From assembly GCF_004151485.1 (NCBI RefSeq), contig NZ_SBFF01000003.1, forward strand, positions 186,001 through 250,000: a stretch of 64,000 bases of DNA. Reading direction: 5' to 3'. The stretch's first letter is position 1. Each line of letters begins with the position of its first letter. Below are positions 31,822-40,305 of this stretch, one piece after another. The stretch comes from Sphingosinicella sp. CPCC 101087. GTDB lineage: Bacteria > Pseudomonadota > Alphaproteobacteria > Sphingomonadales > Sphingomonadaceae. A program made the position numbers and the translations under genes. The notes under the pieces are model-generated. The model did not search any database. It saw nothing but the letters and a program-made list of their open reading frames with translations, and was not told where the DNA came from.

Positions 31822-33008
31822 GCTTCCCGGTGAGCGGTCATCCTGCTGCCGCCACTGGACGTCACGACACGGTCCATGTCGAGGAACACGGATCGCTCAC
31901 GCAGGTGACGTTCAGGCTTGCGGAAGGGGCGACCTTGCTGTCGGTCGGCGGCCGGCCCACGCTACATTCGGCCTTGGGCGAGAAACTCTACGCGCTCGAT
32001 CCCGTCACCGCCTTCCTGGCGCGCAAGCTTGGGACCGGCGCGTCCTTCGCGGGTCTGGCCGGAGCCCTGGTTGCGGACGGCCTGAGTCTAGACCAGGCCG
32101 GACGTTATGTCCGCCGCCTGCTGCGGCAATGGTCGGCACTCGGCATCGCGGCGGCGTACCTGCCGAAGGCTCGCCTCGGCGCGAGACGGCCCCAGGCGCT
32201 TCGCATCGCCAGTCTAGACGCCGTGCTTCATTTTGCGAGCGCAGGGGTCGAGGCCAGGGTGTTGCGTGCCTTCGCTCACCTGGCATCCGGAGCGCCCGCA
32301 GCCTCTCCTCGTCTGTCGATCGAGGCGTTCGAAACGAACGGCCTGGCACTGGTGCGTTGCAATGGCGGCGGCGCGGCAATCGTTTCGCGCTACGAAGTCG
32401 CGCCCCTCATAAAGGGCCTGCTGACCGAACATGTCCTCTCCCTCGCACCGCCCGACATCGCCGTGCACGCCGCCTGCCTCTCCCGAGGCGATCGTGCCCT
32501 TCTGCTGACCGGCTCGCCCGGCGCCGGCAAGACAACCCTGGCCGTCGCCCTTTCCCTTGCGGGATTCGCCCTCGCGTCCGACGACATCACGCTGCTCGAC
32601 CCGGCCGGGCGCGCGCTGGGTGTGGCCTTCGCTCCTGCGGTGAAGAGCGGTTCGTGGCCCTTGCTGTCGCGCCTGCGGCCCGACCTGCCGGAAGAGTCGG
32701 TCCACCTCAGGTCCGACGGAGTAAGAGTGCGCTATCTGCCGCCGCTCGCCCCAATCCAGGCAGCCGGGCTCGAGATCGGATGGATCGTCAACCTTCGCCG
32801 CACGCCTGGCGTCGGGGCCGGGCTCGAACCGCTCGATCCGGCGGGCACCCTGGCGTGCCTGGTCGGTGAGGCCCATTCGGCCGCCGGAGCCGCTAGCCTG
32901 GAGACCTTGCGCATGCTGATCGGGGTTGCCGAGCAGGCCCGGGGGTTCGACCTCGTCTATTCCGACCTCGACGATGGGGTCCGAACCCTGGCGGCAGCCT
33001 GTGCCTGA
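31818..33008 (+). CDS. PqqD-like domain fused to HPr-kinase-related kinase
   Basis: 396 residues. Residues about 25-115 look like a PqqD/RiPP-recognition domain (LYALDPVTAFLARKLGTG, then LDQAGRYVRRLLRQWSALGI). The C-terminal part is an HprK-type kinase: His217 in AVHAACLSRG, Walker A GSPGAGKTT at 232-240, and the Asp pair in LASDDITLLD at 255-256. HprK proper phosphorylates a serine in HPr; relatives in RiPP clusters phosphorylate peptides. No HPr gene is nearby. The gene overlaps the next one by 8 bases. The domain split is by pattern reading; the kinase part is secure, the PqqD part fairly so. Confidence 0.8.
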   Translation: MSFPVSGHPAAATGRHDTVHVEEHGSLTQVTFRLAEGATLLSVGGRPTLHSALGEKLYALDPVTAFLARKLGTGASFAGLAGALVADGLSLDQAGRYVRRLLRQWSALGIAAAYLPKARLGARRPQALRIASLDAVLHFASAGVEARVLRAFAHLASGAPAASPRLSIEAFETNGLALVRCNGGGAAIVSRYEVAPLIKGLLTEHVLSLAPPDIAVHAACLSRGDRALLLTGSPGAGKTTLAVALSLAGFALASDDITLLDPAGRALGVAFAPAVKSGSWPLLSRLRPDLPEESVHLRSDGVRVRYLPPLAPIQAAGLEIGWIVNLRRTPGVGAGLEPLDPAGTLACLVGEAHSAAGAASLETLRMLIGVAEQARGFDLVYSDLDDGVRTLAAACA

Positions 33009-34071
33009 TGTCGCGGCCGAGCCGCTCGCCACCCTGCTCGCCTGCTTCGCGGGCGAGCCGCCGCCTGACATCGATTGGCCCAGCGCGCTCGCGGCGGCCA
33101 ACCGGGCACTGGTCACCGGAATATTGGCGGACCGGATCGGGGACAGGGCGCCGCCGGACGTGCGGGCGTTTCTCGCCGCCATTCGCGGCCGGACGGCGGA
33201 GCGCAATTCCCGCCTGGCCGCCCAGCTTCGCGAAGCGCTCGGCACGCTCAATGCCGCCGGCATACGGCCGATCCTGCTCAAGGGCGCCGCGATCCTCAAC
33301 ACGGCCGGCGTGGACTGTTCGGGCCGGATCGTCTCGGATCTCGATCTGATGGTGCCGCCATCCGCGATGGGGGACGCCGTCCGCTGCCTCAGCGAGATCG
33401 GCTATCGCGAATATGCGCCGAGCGGGCTGGCGCTGGGGCCGCGCAACCTGTTCCGCCCCCAGGACGTCGGCATGCTCGACCTTCATAGCCGGACGAAGGT
33501 CCGCCACCCAGGCCTCGCTTATCAGGACCTGCTCGGCGACTGCACCGACGCGGCGATCGGGGGAGCAAATGCGTGGCTGCCGTCGCCGACCGCCCAGGCC
33601 TTCTTCTTCATCCTCCACGATCAGCTTCAGGAGCGCGATTATTGGCGCGGCCTCGTCGATCTGCGGCACCTGCTCGACCTCGCCGCCCTTGCCCGGGCGC
33701 CGGGCGGCGTGGACTGGGCAGCGCTCGCCGATCGATTCCCGTCGGGCTTCCCCCGGCGAGCGCTGGCCGTGCAGTTGCGGACTGCCGAGACTTTCTTCGC
33801 GCTCGACATCCCGGCGCATCTCCATGCCGGCCGCTGGCCGCGCCTTCAGGTGCGCCGGCGCCTTGCCCAGCTTCGCCGTCCGTGGCTCAGGGTCCCGCTG
33901 ACCCTTCTCACCTGGCTGGCCGATCCGCCCTGGCAGGCGGGGCTGGCCGGCCCGCGCGCGACGCCGATCGAGCATAGCCGGCTCAGCCGGCTGCCCTTGC
34001 CGCAGCCGCTTCGCCATGCTTTTGCGGCGGCATCACGCTTCGTACAGCAAGCCGGCCCGGGCAAGCTTTAG
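33001..34071 (+). CDS. Uncharacterised nucleotidyltransferase family protein
   Basis: 356 residues from a GTG at 33001 that overlaps the kinase stop by 8 bases; the first residues are (V/M)PDVAAEPL. The polymerase-beta-like core is visible as PILLKGAAILN (residues 90-100) and SGRIVSDLDLMVPP (107-120), where the Asp pair should bind metal, with MLDLHSRTKV further on; this matches the 'uncharacterised nucleotidyltransferase' (NTP_transf_5) group. The C-terminal half is helical and Arg-rich. Coupling to the PqqD-HprK protein argues that both act on one substrate, possibly a peptide. Confidence 0.8.
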   Translation: MPDVAAEPLATLLACFAGEPPPDIDWPSALAAANRALVTGILADRIGDRAPPDVRAFLAAIRGRTAERNSRLAAQLREALGTLNAAGIRPILLKGAAILNTAGVDCSGRIVSDLDLMVPPSAMGDAVRCLSEIGYREYAPSGLALGPRNLFRPQDVGMLDLHSRTKVRHPGLAYQDLLGDCTDAAIGGANAWLPSPTAQAFFFILHDQLQERDYWRGLVDLRHLLDLAALARAPGGVDWAALADRFPSGFPRRALAVQLRTAETFFALDIPAHLHAGRWPRLQVRRRLAQLRRPWLRVPLTLLTWLADPPWQAGLAGPRATPIEHSRLSRLPLPQPLRHAFAAASRFVQQAGPGKL

Positions 34072-34078
34072 CCCGGGC
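34055..34078 (+). terminator. Hairpin spanning the nucleotidyltransferase stop codon
   Basis: Two copies of GCCCGGGC (34055-34062 and 34071-34078) enclose AAGCTTTA and form an 8-base perfect stem that includes the TAG stop. No T-run follows. Confidence 0.45.
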
Positions 34079-34111
34079 AGGGATTCGCGTTCGATGGCTA
34101 TGAGGACCTGC

Positions 34112-34144
34112 GTCGTGAACTCATAAGCGCGATGAGGTCACGAC
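34112..34144. repeat. Two-part inverted repeat before the sodium-channel gene
   Basis: Outer arms GTCGTGA/TCACGAC and inner arms CTCAT/ATGAG fold into a 12-pair stem with one A/G mismatch and a 7-base loop. It lies 40 bases after the nucleotidyltransferase stop and about 135 bases before the channel start. It could be a terminator, an operator or a relic of a mobile element. Confidence 0.5.
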
Positions 34145-34279
34145 CGACTTGATCTGCTGCGACGTAGCGATCGGTGCGAAGGCTTGGGCGTTCCCCTGAG
34201 GAAATCGTCGGCTGGGATTTGCGGACATTGGCAGCAGCCAAGACGGAACGTCCCTGTTTTCCCGCACGCGAGTGGCTAT

Positions 34280-35107
34280 ATGCCCGCCGAAATGAGCACT
34301 TCCCACAGACCTCCGACGCTACGCCAACGCGTCCAGTCTTTCCTCGAGACGCGAAATTTCGAGCACGCCATCACCGCTGTGATCGTGGTCAATGCGATCG
34401 GGCTGGGACTGGAGACCTCGCCCGAGATCATGGCGCGCTTCGGCGGGATCATCTACGCGATCGACCGCGCCGCGATCGCGATCTTCGTGGTCGAGCTCGC
34501 GATGAAGCTGTTCGCTTACCGCCTGGGCTTCTTCCGCAATGGCTGGAACATCTTCGATTTCGTGATCGTCAGCGCGGCACTGGTGCCGGCATCGCAGCAG
34601 TTTTCCGTCTTGCGTGCGCTGCGCATCCTGCGGGCGCTCCGGCTCGTCTCGGTCGTGCCCAGCATGCGCAAGGTCATTGTCGGGCTGTTCAGTGCGATCC
34701 CAAGCATCGGGACGGTGATCGTCATGCTGGTGCTGCTGTTCTACGTCAGCGCGGTCATGGCAACGAAGCTGTTCGGCGCGGCATTCCCTGAATGGTTCGG
34801 AAGTTTTGGCGCTTCGCTTTATTCGTTGTTCCAGATCATGACGCTGGAAAGCTGGTCGATGGGAATTGTCCGTCCGGTGATGGAGCAGTTCCCCTATGCG
34901 TGGGCGTTCTTCGTGCCCTTCATCCTGCTTACCAGCTTCATCGTACTGAACCTGTTTATCGGTGTGATCGTGAACGCCATGTCCGAGGCGACCGATGAAG
35001 AAGCGCATGACGAACGCGAGGAAATCCTGCGCGAACTGCGGACCTTGGGGGAGGAAGTGCGGGCCATTCGCAAGGCTGCGGAGAAGAACGCTGAACCCGC
35101 GAGCTAA
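34280..35107 (+). CDS. Bacterial voltage-gated sodium channel (NaChBac/NavAb family)
   Basis: 275 residues from the ATG at 34280 (34292 also possible; no clear ribosome site). Six membrane helices: S1 near 30-45, S2 near 62-80, S3 near 90-103, S4 with Arg112, 115, 118 and 121 every third position in LRALRILRALRL, S5 near 140-160, pore and S6 near 207-232. The selectivity filter TLESWSM at 188-194 is identical to that of NavAb. The tail (EEILRELRTLGEEVRAIRKAAEK) is the four-stranded coiled coil that assembles the tetramer. It should conduct Na+ on depolarisation. Confidence 0.93.
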   Translation: MPAEMSTSHRPPTLRQRVQSFLETRNFEHAITAVIVVNAIGLGLETSPEIMARFGGIIYAIDRAAIAIFVVELAMKLFAYRLGFFRNGWNIFDFVIVSAALVPASQQFSVLRALRILRALRLVSVVPSMRKVIVGLFSAIPSIGTVIVMLVLLFYVSAVMATKLFGAAFPEWFGSFGASLYSLFQIMTLESWSMGIVRPVMEQFPYAWAFFVPFILLTSFIVLNLFIGVIVNAMSEATDEEAHDEREEILRELRTLGEEVRAIRKAAEKNAEPAS

Positions 35108-35228
35108 GCGTCAGCCTTTACCCATCTCGGACCCTCCCGGTTATGAGTCTGGGACCTGGGCGGTATCGACTTTCAGTTCATTCAGGCGAAGGCGACCTTT
35201 TTCCTTATCGTCCCTGTGAGCAAGGCTC

Positions 35229-35313
35229 ATGGGGAGGGGGACCACCCACCGGGTGGTGGAGGGGCAACGCGGCCTTAAGCTCCTCCACGGCGTTCCGCGG
35301 TCCCCCTCCTCAT
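35229..35313. repeat. REPIN-like pair of inverted palindromic repeats
   Basis: Copy 1 (35229-35265) and copy 2 (35279-35313, opposite orientation) share ATG(G/A)GGAGGGGGACC at one end and TGGAGG(G/A)GC at the other, while their centres differ (ACCCACCGGG versus GCGGAACGCC) yet each remains self-complementary. Compensated differences in the centre point to a maintained hairpin. The pair sits between the convergent channel gene and Tat-protein gene and may terminate both. Confidence 0.65.
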
Positions 35314-35361
35314 GCACCGGTGCGTCCTTCGGCGACAGGGAAGATTGGATGTCGATACGCC

Positions 35362-35676
35362 CTAGTTGCCGCCGCCGCGCCGGCCGGGATTGCCGGGACC
35401 GGTGCCCGGTCCGTCGTTCTGCGGCGGATTGCCCGGTGGCTGCGGATCGTCGGACCCGTTTCCGACGCCATTATTGCCATTGTTCCCCCCTTTGCCGTTA
35501 TTGCCGCCCGGCCTTCCCCCGGTCGATTGCGCGATCGCCGGCGAGGCGAGTGAGGTCGACAGGAGAATCGTCATCGCCGGTGGGACCGTCGCCGCGAAGC
35601 GGCCGGCCGACTTGAGGAAGGCACGGCGGTCTTCCCCGCCCGGATCCAGCCCCTGGCTGGTTTCAACTTGGTTCAT
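35362..35676 (-). CDS. Small Tat-exported Gly/Asn/Pro-rich protein
   Basis: 104 residues. AAGGAG lies 8 bases before the ATG. The N-terminus has a twin-arginine motif (EDRRAFLKSAG, residues 15-25), a hydrophobic stretch (MTILLSTSLASPAIA) and an A-x-A-like cleavage site before QSTGG. The mature part of about 54 residues is almost only Gly, Asn, Pro, Asp and Arg, without predicted fold. No known family is recognised. It lies 1.3 kb from, and opposite to, the PqqD-HprK/nucleotidyltransferase pair and is a possible substrate for it; that link is inference. Confidence 0.75.
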   Translation of the reverse strand: MNQVETSQGLDPGGEDRRAFLKSAGRFAATVPPAMTILLSTSLASPAIAQSTGGRPGGNNGKGGNNGNNGVGNGSDDPQPPGNPPQNDGPGTGPGNPGRRGGGN

Positions 35677-36135
35677 GAAGGGTCTCCTTCGCTATTGCCT
35701 ACAAGTCGTGCCCGGCCCGTCTCGTCTCCAAGCGAAGCCGGCTCCCCTCCGCCCGCAGGACGAATTGCCGGACGGTCGATTCCGGGCAAGACGGCGCCGC
35801 CGCATCGGCCGTGAAAATGCACCGCCGCGTCGCTTCGCACGGCCCGCCGGCGGTCGGGACCTGTTCCGGCTGCAGTGGAAGTTCCGACCATGCCCCTGTT
35901 CAAGGCCTCCATATCGTCGGGCTTCGGGAGGCGGCGGGGCGCCAGGGCCTGCCCTGCCTCGGCAACTCGACCGAAGCGCCTCTATGGGAAGGCGCCACCG
36001 CCGTTCATGGCAAAGGTCATGAATCGCGGGGCTGAGGCGAAGAGCGCTGCCGGCGCCCGGATCGTCTTGCGACCGTTCGCCTGCTTCAAAACCCTCCGCA
36101 CCTCCGCTAAGGCCGCGGCTTCCCTGCTGGACTGG
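35677..36135. other. Divergent intergenic region before argS
   Basis: About 460 bases. Several frames are open because of high GC, but none has a recognisable protein or a ribosome site that I would defend. It must contain promoters for the Tat-protein gene (leftward) and argS (rightward); I cannot fix them. Confidence 0.5.
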
Positions 36136-37878
36136 ATGGACCAAGTGACCCTCTACGCCCGTTTCGCCGCGCATATCGATGCCGTGCTCGACGCCCTTGA
36201 AGGCGAAGGCCGCCTCGCGCCGGGGCTCGACCGGTCCGCCGTTGCCGTCGAGCCGCCGCGGGATCCGTCCCACGGCGACCTTGCCACCAATGCGGCCATG
36301 GTGCTGGCCAAGCGCGCCGGTACCAATCCGCGCGCACTCGCCGAGATGATCGTGCCGAAACTTGCTGCGCTGGAGGATGTGGAGGGTGCCGAGGTGGCGG
36401 GACCGGGCTTCATCAACATCCGGCTCGGCCGCTCCGTCTGGGAGGAGGAGCTCCGGGCGATCCTCGCCGACGGCCCCGATTACGGGCGCTCGGACATGGG
36501 CGGCGGGCAGACGGTCAATGTCGAATATGTATCGGCCAATCCGACGGGTCCGATGCACATGGGGCATTGTCGCGGCGCCGTGGTCGGCGACGCGCTGGCG
36601 ACCCTTCTCGAATATTCCGGGCACGAGGTGATCCGCGAATATTATGTCAACGACGCCGGCGGCCAGGTCGACGTTCTCGCCCGCTCCGCCCACATGCGCT
36701 ATCGCGAGGCGCTCGGCGAGGAGATCGGGGAGATCCCCGAGGGCTTCTATCCCGGCGACTATCTGAAGCCGGTCGGCGAGAAGCTTGCAGCCGAGCATGG
36801 CGACCGTTTCGCCGCCGCGCCGGAAAGCGAATGGCTGGTGCCGTTCCGCAAGGCGGCGGTGGCGATGATGATGGACCAGATCCGCTCGGATCTCGCTCTG
36901 CTCGGCATCCATCACGACGTTTTCGCCTCGGAAGCCGAACTGCAGGAAAAGGGCCTCGCCGATCAGGCGCTCGAAACCCTTCGTGCGCGCGGACTGGTCT
37001 ACGAAGGCCTGCTCGAACGGCCGAAGAGCCTCGAACCTAATGACGAATGGGAGCCTGTCGAGCTCACGCTCTTCCGCGCCACCGAATTCGGCGACGACCA
37101 GGATCGGCCCGTCAAGAAATCGGACGGGAGCTGGACCTACTTCGGCGGGGACCTGGCCTATCATTTCCAGAAGGCGCAGAAGGCCGATCAGCTGATCGAC
37201 ATCTGGGGCGCCGATCACGCCGGCACGGTCAAGCGGATCAAGGCCGCGGTCGCGGCTTTGACCGAGGGTCGCACGCCTTTCGACATAAAGCTGGTGCAGA
37301 TGGTCCGCCTGCTGCGGGCCGGCGAGCCGGTGAAGATGTCCAAGAGATCGGGCAATTTCGTCACGCTCGCCGAGGTCGTGAACGACGTCGGAAAGGACGT
37401 GGTGCGCTTCACCATGCTGACCCGCAAGGGCGACGCCCAGATGGATTTCGACTTCGCCAAGGTGGTCGAGGCATCGAAGGACAATCCGGTCTTCTACGTC
37501 CAATATGCCCATGCCCGGATATCGTCGCTCGCCCGCAAGGCGGCCGAGGCGGGCATCGACATGGCGACGCCGGCGGACCTCGGGCGACTCGACGAGGACG
37601 AGCTGGCCCTGGTCGGGCTTGCCGCCCAATTCCCCCGAGTCGTCGAGCAGGCGGCCGCCTCGCACGAGCCGCACCGGATCGCATTCTATCTCGGCGACTT
37701 GGCTGCTGCCTTTCATGCTCAGTGGAACAAGGGGAATGACGATCCCGAAAAGCGTTTCCTCCTGGCACAGAATCCCGAAATGACACGCGCCCGTCTGGAA
37801 CTGGCGAGCGGGATCGGGCAGGTTGTGCGTAATGGGCTGGCGCTGATGGGCGTTCAGGCGGTCGAGGAGATGCTCTGA
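36136..37878 (+). CDS. argS: Arginyl-tRNA synthetase
   Basis: 580 residues from the ATG at 36136; a GTG at 36145 giving (M)[10 protein letters not shown] is an equally good start judging by homologues as I remember them. Class I synthetase: HIGH motif as HMGHCRGAV in [15 protein letters not shown] motif as KMSKRSG in [24 protein letters not shown] before it, and a helical anticodon domain at the C-terminus. It charges tRNA-Arg. Followed 60 bases on by the SPOR gene. Confidence 0.97.
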   Translation: MDQVTLYARFAAHIDAVLDALEGEGRLAPGLDRSAVAVEPPRDPSHGDLATNAAMVLAKRAGTNPRALAEMIVPKLAALEDVEGAEVAGPGFINIRLGRSVWEEELRAILADGPDYGRSDMGGGQTVNVEYVSANPTGPMHMGHCRGAVVGDALATLLEYSGHEVIREYYVNDAGGQVDVLARSAHMRYREALGEEIGEIPEGFYPGDYLKPVGEKLAAEHGDRFAAAPESEWLVPFRKAAVAMMMDQIRSDLALLGIHHDVFASEAELQEKGLADQALETLRARGLVYEGLLERPKSLEPNDEWEPVELTLFRATEFGDDQDRPVKKSDGSWTYFGGDLAYHFQKAQKADQLIDIWGADHAGTVKRIKAAVAALTEGRTPFDIKLVQMVRLLRAGEPVKMSKRSGNFVTLAEVVNDVGKDVVRFTMLTRKGDAQMDFDFAKVVEASKDNPVFYVQYAHARISSLARKAAEAGIDMATPADLGRLDEDELALVGLAAQFPRVVEQAAASHEPHRIAFYLGDLAAAFHAQWNKGNDDPEKRFLLAQNPEMTRARLELASGIGQVVRNGLALMGVQAVEEML

Positions 37879-37938
37879 TCGCCCGCCGCCGGCCAAGGCG
37901 AGACTGACCGGCGCTGCGGGCGACGGGGGGAGAGCGAG

Positions 37939-38637
37939 ATGACGGACGAGGCGCGTGGGGATGTGATCGGCGAGGACGATCGCCTGCCCTGGCTCGAGGC
38001 GGTCGAGGAGGATGAAGACCAGGGCGGGCCTTCCGTCGCCAAGATGATCGGTGCGATCGTCATCGGCCTGGTCGCGATCGGGCTCATCGTCGGGGGACTC
38101 TTCTGGCTCGGGAATCGCAGCCGCGAAGGCGGTGGGGGCGAGATCATCGCGGCGCCCGAGGGCGACTATAAGGTCAAGCCGGCCGATCCCGGCGGGATGA
38201 ACGTCGCCGGTGAAGGTGATACCGCCTTCGCCGCGAGCGAGGGGGATGTGCCGAAAGGCCGCCTCGACACCAATGCGGTCCCCGAAGCGCCCGTCGCGCG
38301 CCCCTCGGCACCGGCTGCGCCGCAGGCCCGGCCGCCCGCCCAGGCTCGGCCGCCGGTTCAAGCCCAGCCGCGGCCCCAGGCCCGGCCCCAGGCTCCGGCC
38401 CCGACTGCCGCGGGAGCGACGATTCAGCTAGGCGCCTTCTCTTCTCAAGCTGGCGCCCGGCGCGCCTGGACGGCCTTGTCCGGGCGCTTTCGCTACCTGG
38501 CGCCGCTGAGCCATTCGATCCTTCCGGTTCAGACCGATGGGCGCACCCTCTACCGCCTGCGCGCGGTGGGTCCGGATGCCGCGGGCGTCTGCCGGCGCCT
38601 CCAGATCGCTGGAGAGGACTGCGCCGTCGTCGGCTGA
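37939..38637 (+). CDS. SPOR-domain membrane protein
   Basis: 232 residues: an acidic cytoplasmic segment (LPWLEAVEEDEDQ), one membrane helix (MIGAIVIGLVAIGLIVGGLFWLG), a periplasmic Pro/Ala/Gln-rich linker and a C-terminal SPOR domain (TIQLGAFSSQAGARRAW, then TLYRLRAVGPDAAGVCRRL). Two cysteines near the end may form a disulphide. This type II membrane layout is that of FtsN- and DamX-like proteins binding septal peptidoglycan. The argS-SPOR-nagZ order is common in sphingomonads as far as I recall. Confidence 0.88.
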   Translation: MTDEARGDVIGEDDRLPWLEAVEEDEDQGGPSVAKMIGAIVIGLVAIGLIVGGLFWLGNRSREGGGGEIIAAPEGDYKVKPADPGGMNVAGEGDTAFAASEGDVPKGRLDTNAVPEAPVARPSAPAAPQARPPAQARPPVQAQPRPQARPQAPAPTAAGATIQLGAFSSQAGARRAWTALSGRFRYLAPLSHSILPVQTDGRTLYRLRAVGPDAAGVCRRLQIAGEDCAVVG

Positions 38638-38697
38638 CGGCGGCTCTGCGAAGCGGACCCGCTTCCTGCGCGGCTCGGCTTCGCTTAGACCGGGGCG

Positions 38698-39705
38698 ATG
38701 ATTCCCGCCATTTTCGGCCTGAGCGGCGATACGTTGACCGAAGACGAGCGCGCCTTCTTCGTCGAGGCCGCCCCTGCCGGCTTCATCCTGTTCGAACGAA
38801 ATTGCCGGGACCCGGAGCAGGTTCGCCGGCTCACCGACTCGCTGCGGGCGCTTTCCGGGCGCAGCGACGTACCGATCCTGATCGACCAGGAGGGCGGCCG
38901 TGTCGCCCGCCTCAAGCCCCCCGCTTGGCCTGCCTTCCCGGCGCCGCAGCGCTTCGCCCAGCTCTATCGCCGCGCCCCCATCAGCGCGATCGAAGCGGCG
39001 CGGGCCAACGCGCAGGCAATAGCGCTTGTCCTCGCCGAGGCGGGAATCAATGTCGATTGCGCCCCGGTGCTCGACCTTCGCCGGGAAGGCGCGCACGGCG
39101 TGATCGGCGATCGGGCGCTCGGCGCGGATCCGATGCAGGTCGCTGCCCTTGGCCGAGCCATTCTGGACGGCTTGGCCGCCGGCGGGGTCTGCGGTGTCGT
39201 CAAACATGTTCCGGGCCACGGCCGCGCCGCCGCCGACAGCCATTTCGAGCTGCCGATCGTCCGGGAGGACGGCGCCGAGCTGGCGGACGACCTCTATCCC
39301 TTCGCGGCGCTTGCCGACGCGCCGATGGCCATGACCGCCCACATCCTCTTCCCGGCCTGGGATCCGGAGAGATGCGCCACCCTGTCGCGCGCTGTCATCG
39401 TGGACGTGATCCGCGGTCGCATCGGCTTCGACGGGCTGCTGATGAGCGACGATATCGCCATGGCGGCCCTGTCCGGAACGCTCGCCGACCGCGCCCGCGG
39501 CGCGATCGCGGCGGGTTGCGATCTGGTGCTTCTCGGATCCGGCGCGATCGCGGAAAATGAGGCGGTCGCTGACGCGCTTTCCGCAGCCGCCCCCACCGTC
39601 TTGGATCGGCTGGACCGCGCCATGAAGCGAGTCGCCGGAAAAACATCGTCGGATCCGTTCGACGCGCTGGCGGCGAAACGCGACGCCTTGCTGGCTTATG
39701 CCTGA
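38698..39705 (+). CDS. nagZ: NagZ, beta-N-acetylglucosaminidase (GH3)
   Basis: 335 residues. GH3 features: IDQEGGRVARLKPP, NVDCAPVLDL, GRAILDGLAAGGVCGVVKHVPGHGRAAADSHFELP with the catalytic His of the mobile loop, and LLMSDDIAMAAL with the nucleophile Asp. NagZ removes GlcNAc from muropeptides during cell-wall recycling in the cytoplasm. The end overlaps the next gene by 8 bases. Confidence 0.95.
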   Translation: MIPAIFGLSGDTLTEDERAFFVEAAPAGFILFERNCRDPEQVRRLTDSLRALSGRSDVPILIDQEGGRVARLKPPAWPAFPAPQRFAQLYRRAPISAIEAARANAQAIALVLAEAGINVDCAPVLDLRREGAHGVIGDRALGADPMQVAALGRAILDGLAAGGVCGVVKHVPGHGRAAADSHFELPIVREDGAELADDLYPFAALADAPMAMTAHILFPAWDPERCATLSRAVIVDVIRGRIGFDGLLMSDDIAMAALSGTLADRARGAIAAGCDLVLLGSGAIAENEAVADALSAAAPTVLDRLDRAMKRVAGKTSSDPFDALAAKRDALLAYA

Positions 39706-40231
39706 CCGCCCGATCGTCCGGAGGGCGCGGCCCGATGATTGGCCGGCAGTGGCGGCTCTGCACGCACTGAGCTGGCAGAGCGCCTATCGCGGCATCTATC
39801 CGGACGCCTTTCTCGATCGCGACGTGGTCGAGGATCGGCGCGCCTTCTGGCGCGAGAGGCTCCCCGCGATGGACGGCGAAGTCGATGCGGTCTTCATCGC
39901 GGAGCGCGACGGCAAGCCGACCGGCTTCGCCTGCATCCGGCGCGAGAGCGACCCGGCCGGCCCATTGCTCGACAATCTCCATGTCGATCCCGAATGCAAA
40001 GGCGGCGGAATCGGTCGCCGCCTGATCCGTGCCGCCGCTTCGTGGCTGACCGACCGGTCGCCCGACGCCTCGCTCCAGCTATACGTCTGGGCCGCAAACC
40101 ATGCTGCGCGCGGCTTCTACGATCGGCTCGGAGCGGTGGAGGTGGAGCGGTTCGACGAAGAGGTCCCCGGCGGCGGCATGGCATCGATCGTCCGGATGCG
40201 CTGGGAACGGGCGCGGCTGTTGCGCGACTGA
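39698..40231 (+). CDS. GNAT family N-acetyltransferase
   Basis: 177 residues. The acetyl-CoA loop is seen in LHVDPECKGGGIGRRLIRAA and the terminal strand in LQLYVWAANHAARGFYDRLGAVEVERF. N-terminal VRRARPDDWPAVAALHALSWQSAYRGIYPD is typical of this superfamily. Substrate cannot be assigned. It overlaps nagZ by 8 bases and is likely cotranscribed with it. Confidence 0.9.
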   Translation: MPDRPIVRRARPDDWPAVAALHALSWQSAYRGIYPDAFLDRDVVEDRRAFWRERLPAMDGEVDAVFIAERDGKPTGFACIRRESDPAGPLLDNLHVDPECKGGGIGRRLIRAAASWLTDRSPDASLQLYVWAANHAARGFYDRLGAVEVERFDEEVPGGGMASIVRMRWERARLLRD

Positions 40232-40305
40232 TATTCGGCTATTCTCGTCACGCGGCCGCCGGCTTATGAACGACGGCGCATCCCGCGGTCGGTCGAAGGC
40301 CCGAA

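Noticed and set aside
31818-35676. A lasso-peptide biosynthetic cluster
   Set aside because: The kinase and PqqD-like domain recall such clusters, but no asparagine-synthetase-like cyclase, B2 protease or ABC exporter is present.
35673-35912. 79-codon minus-strand frame whose stop overlaps the Tat-protein start (ATGA)
   Set aside because: Tempting as a coupled upstream gene, but it has no ribosome site and shadow-like composition; the Tat gene has its own AAGGAG.
35692-38361. 889-codon minus-strand frame over argS and the SPOR gene
   Set aside because: argS is unambiguous on the other strand; the long frame results from codon bias.
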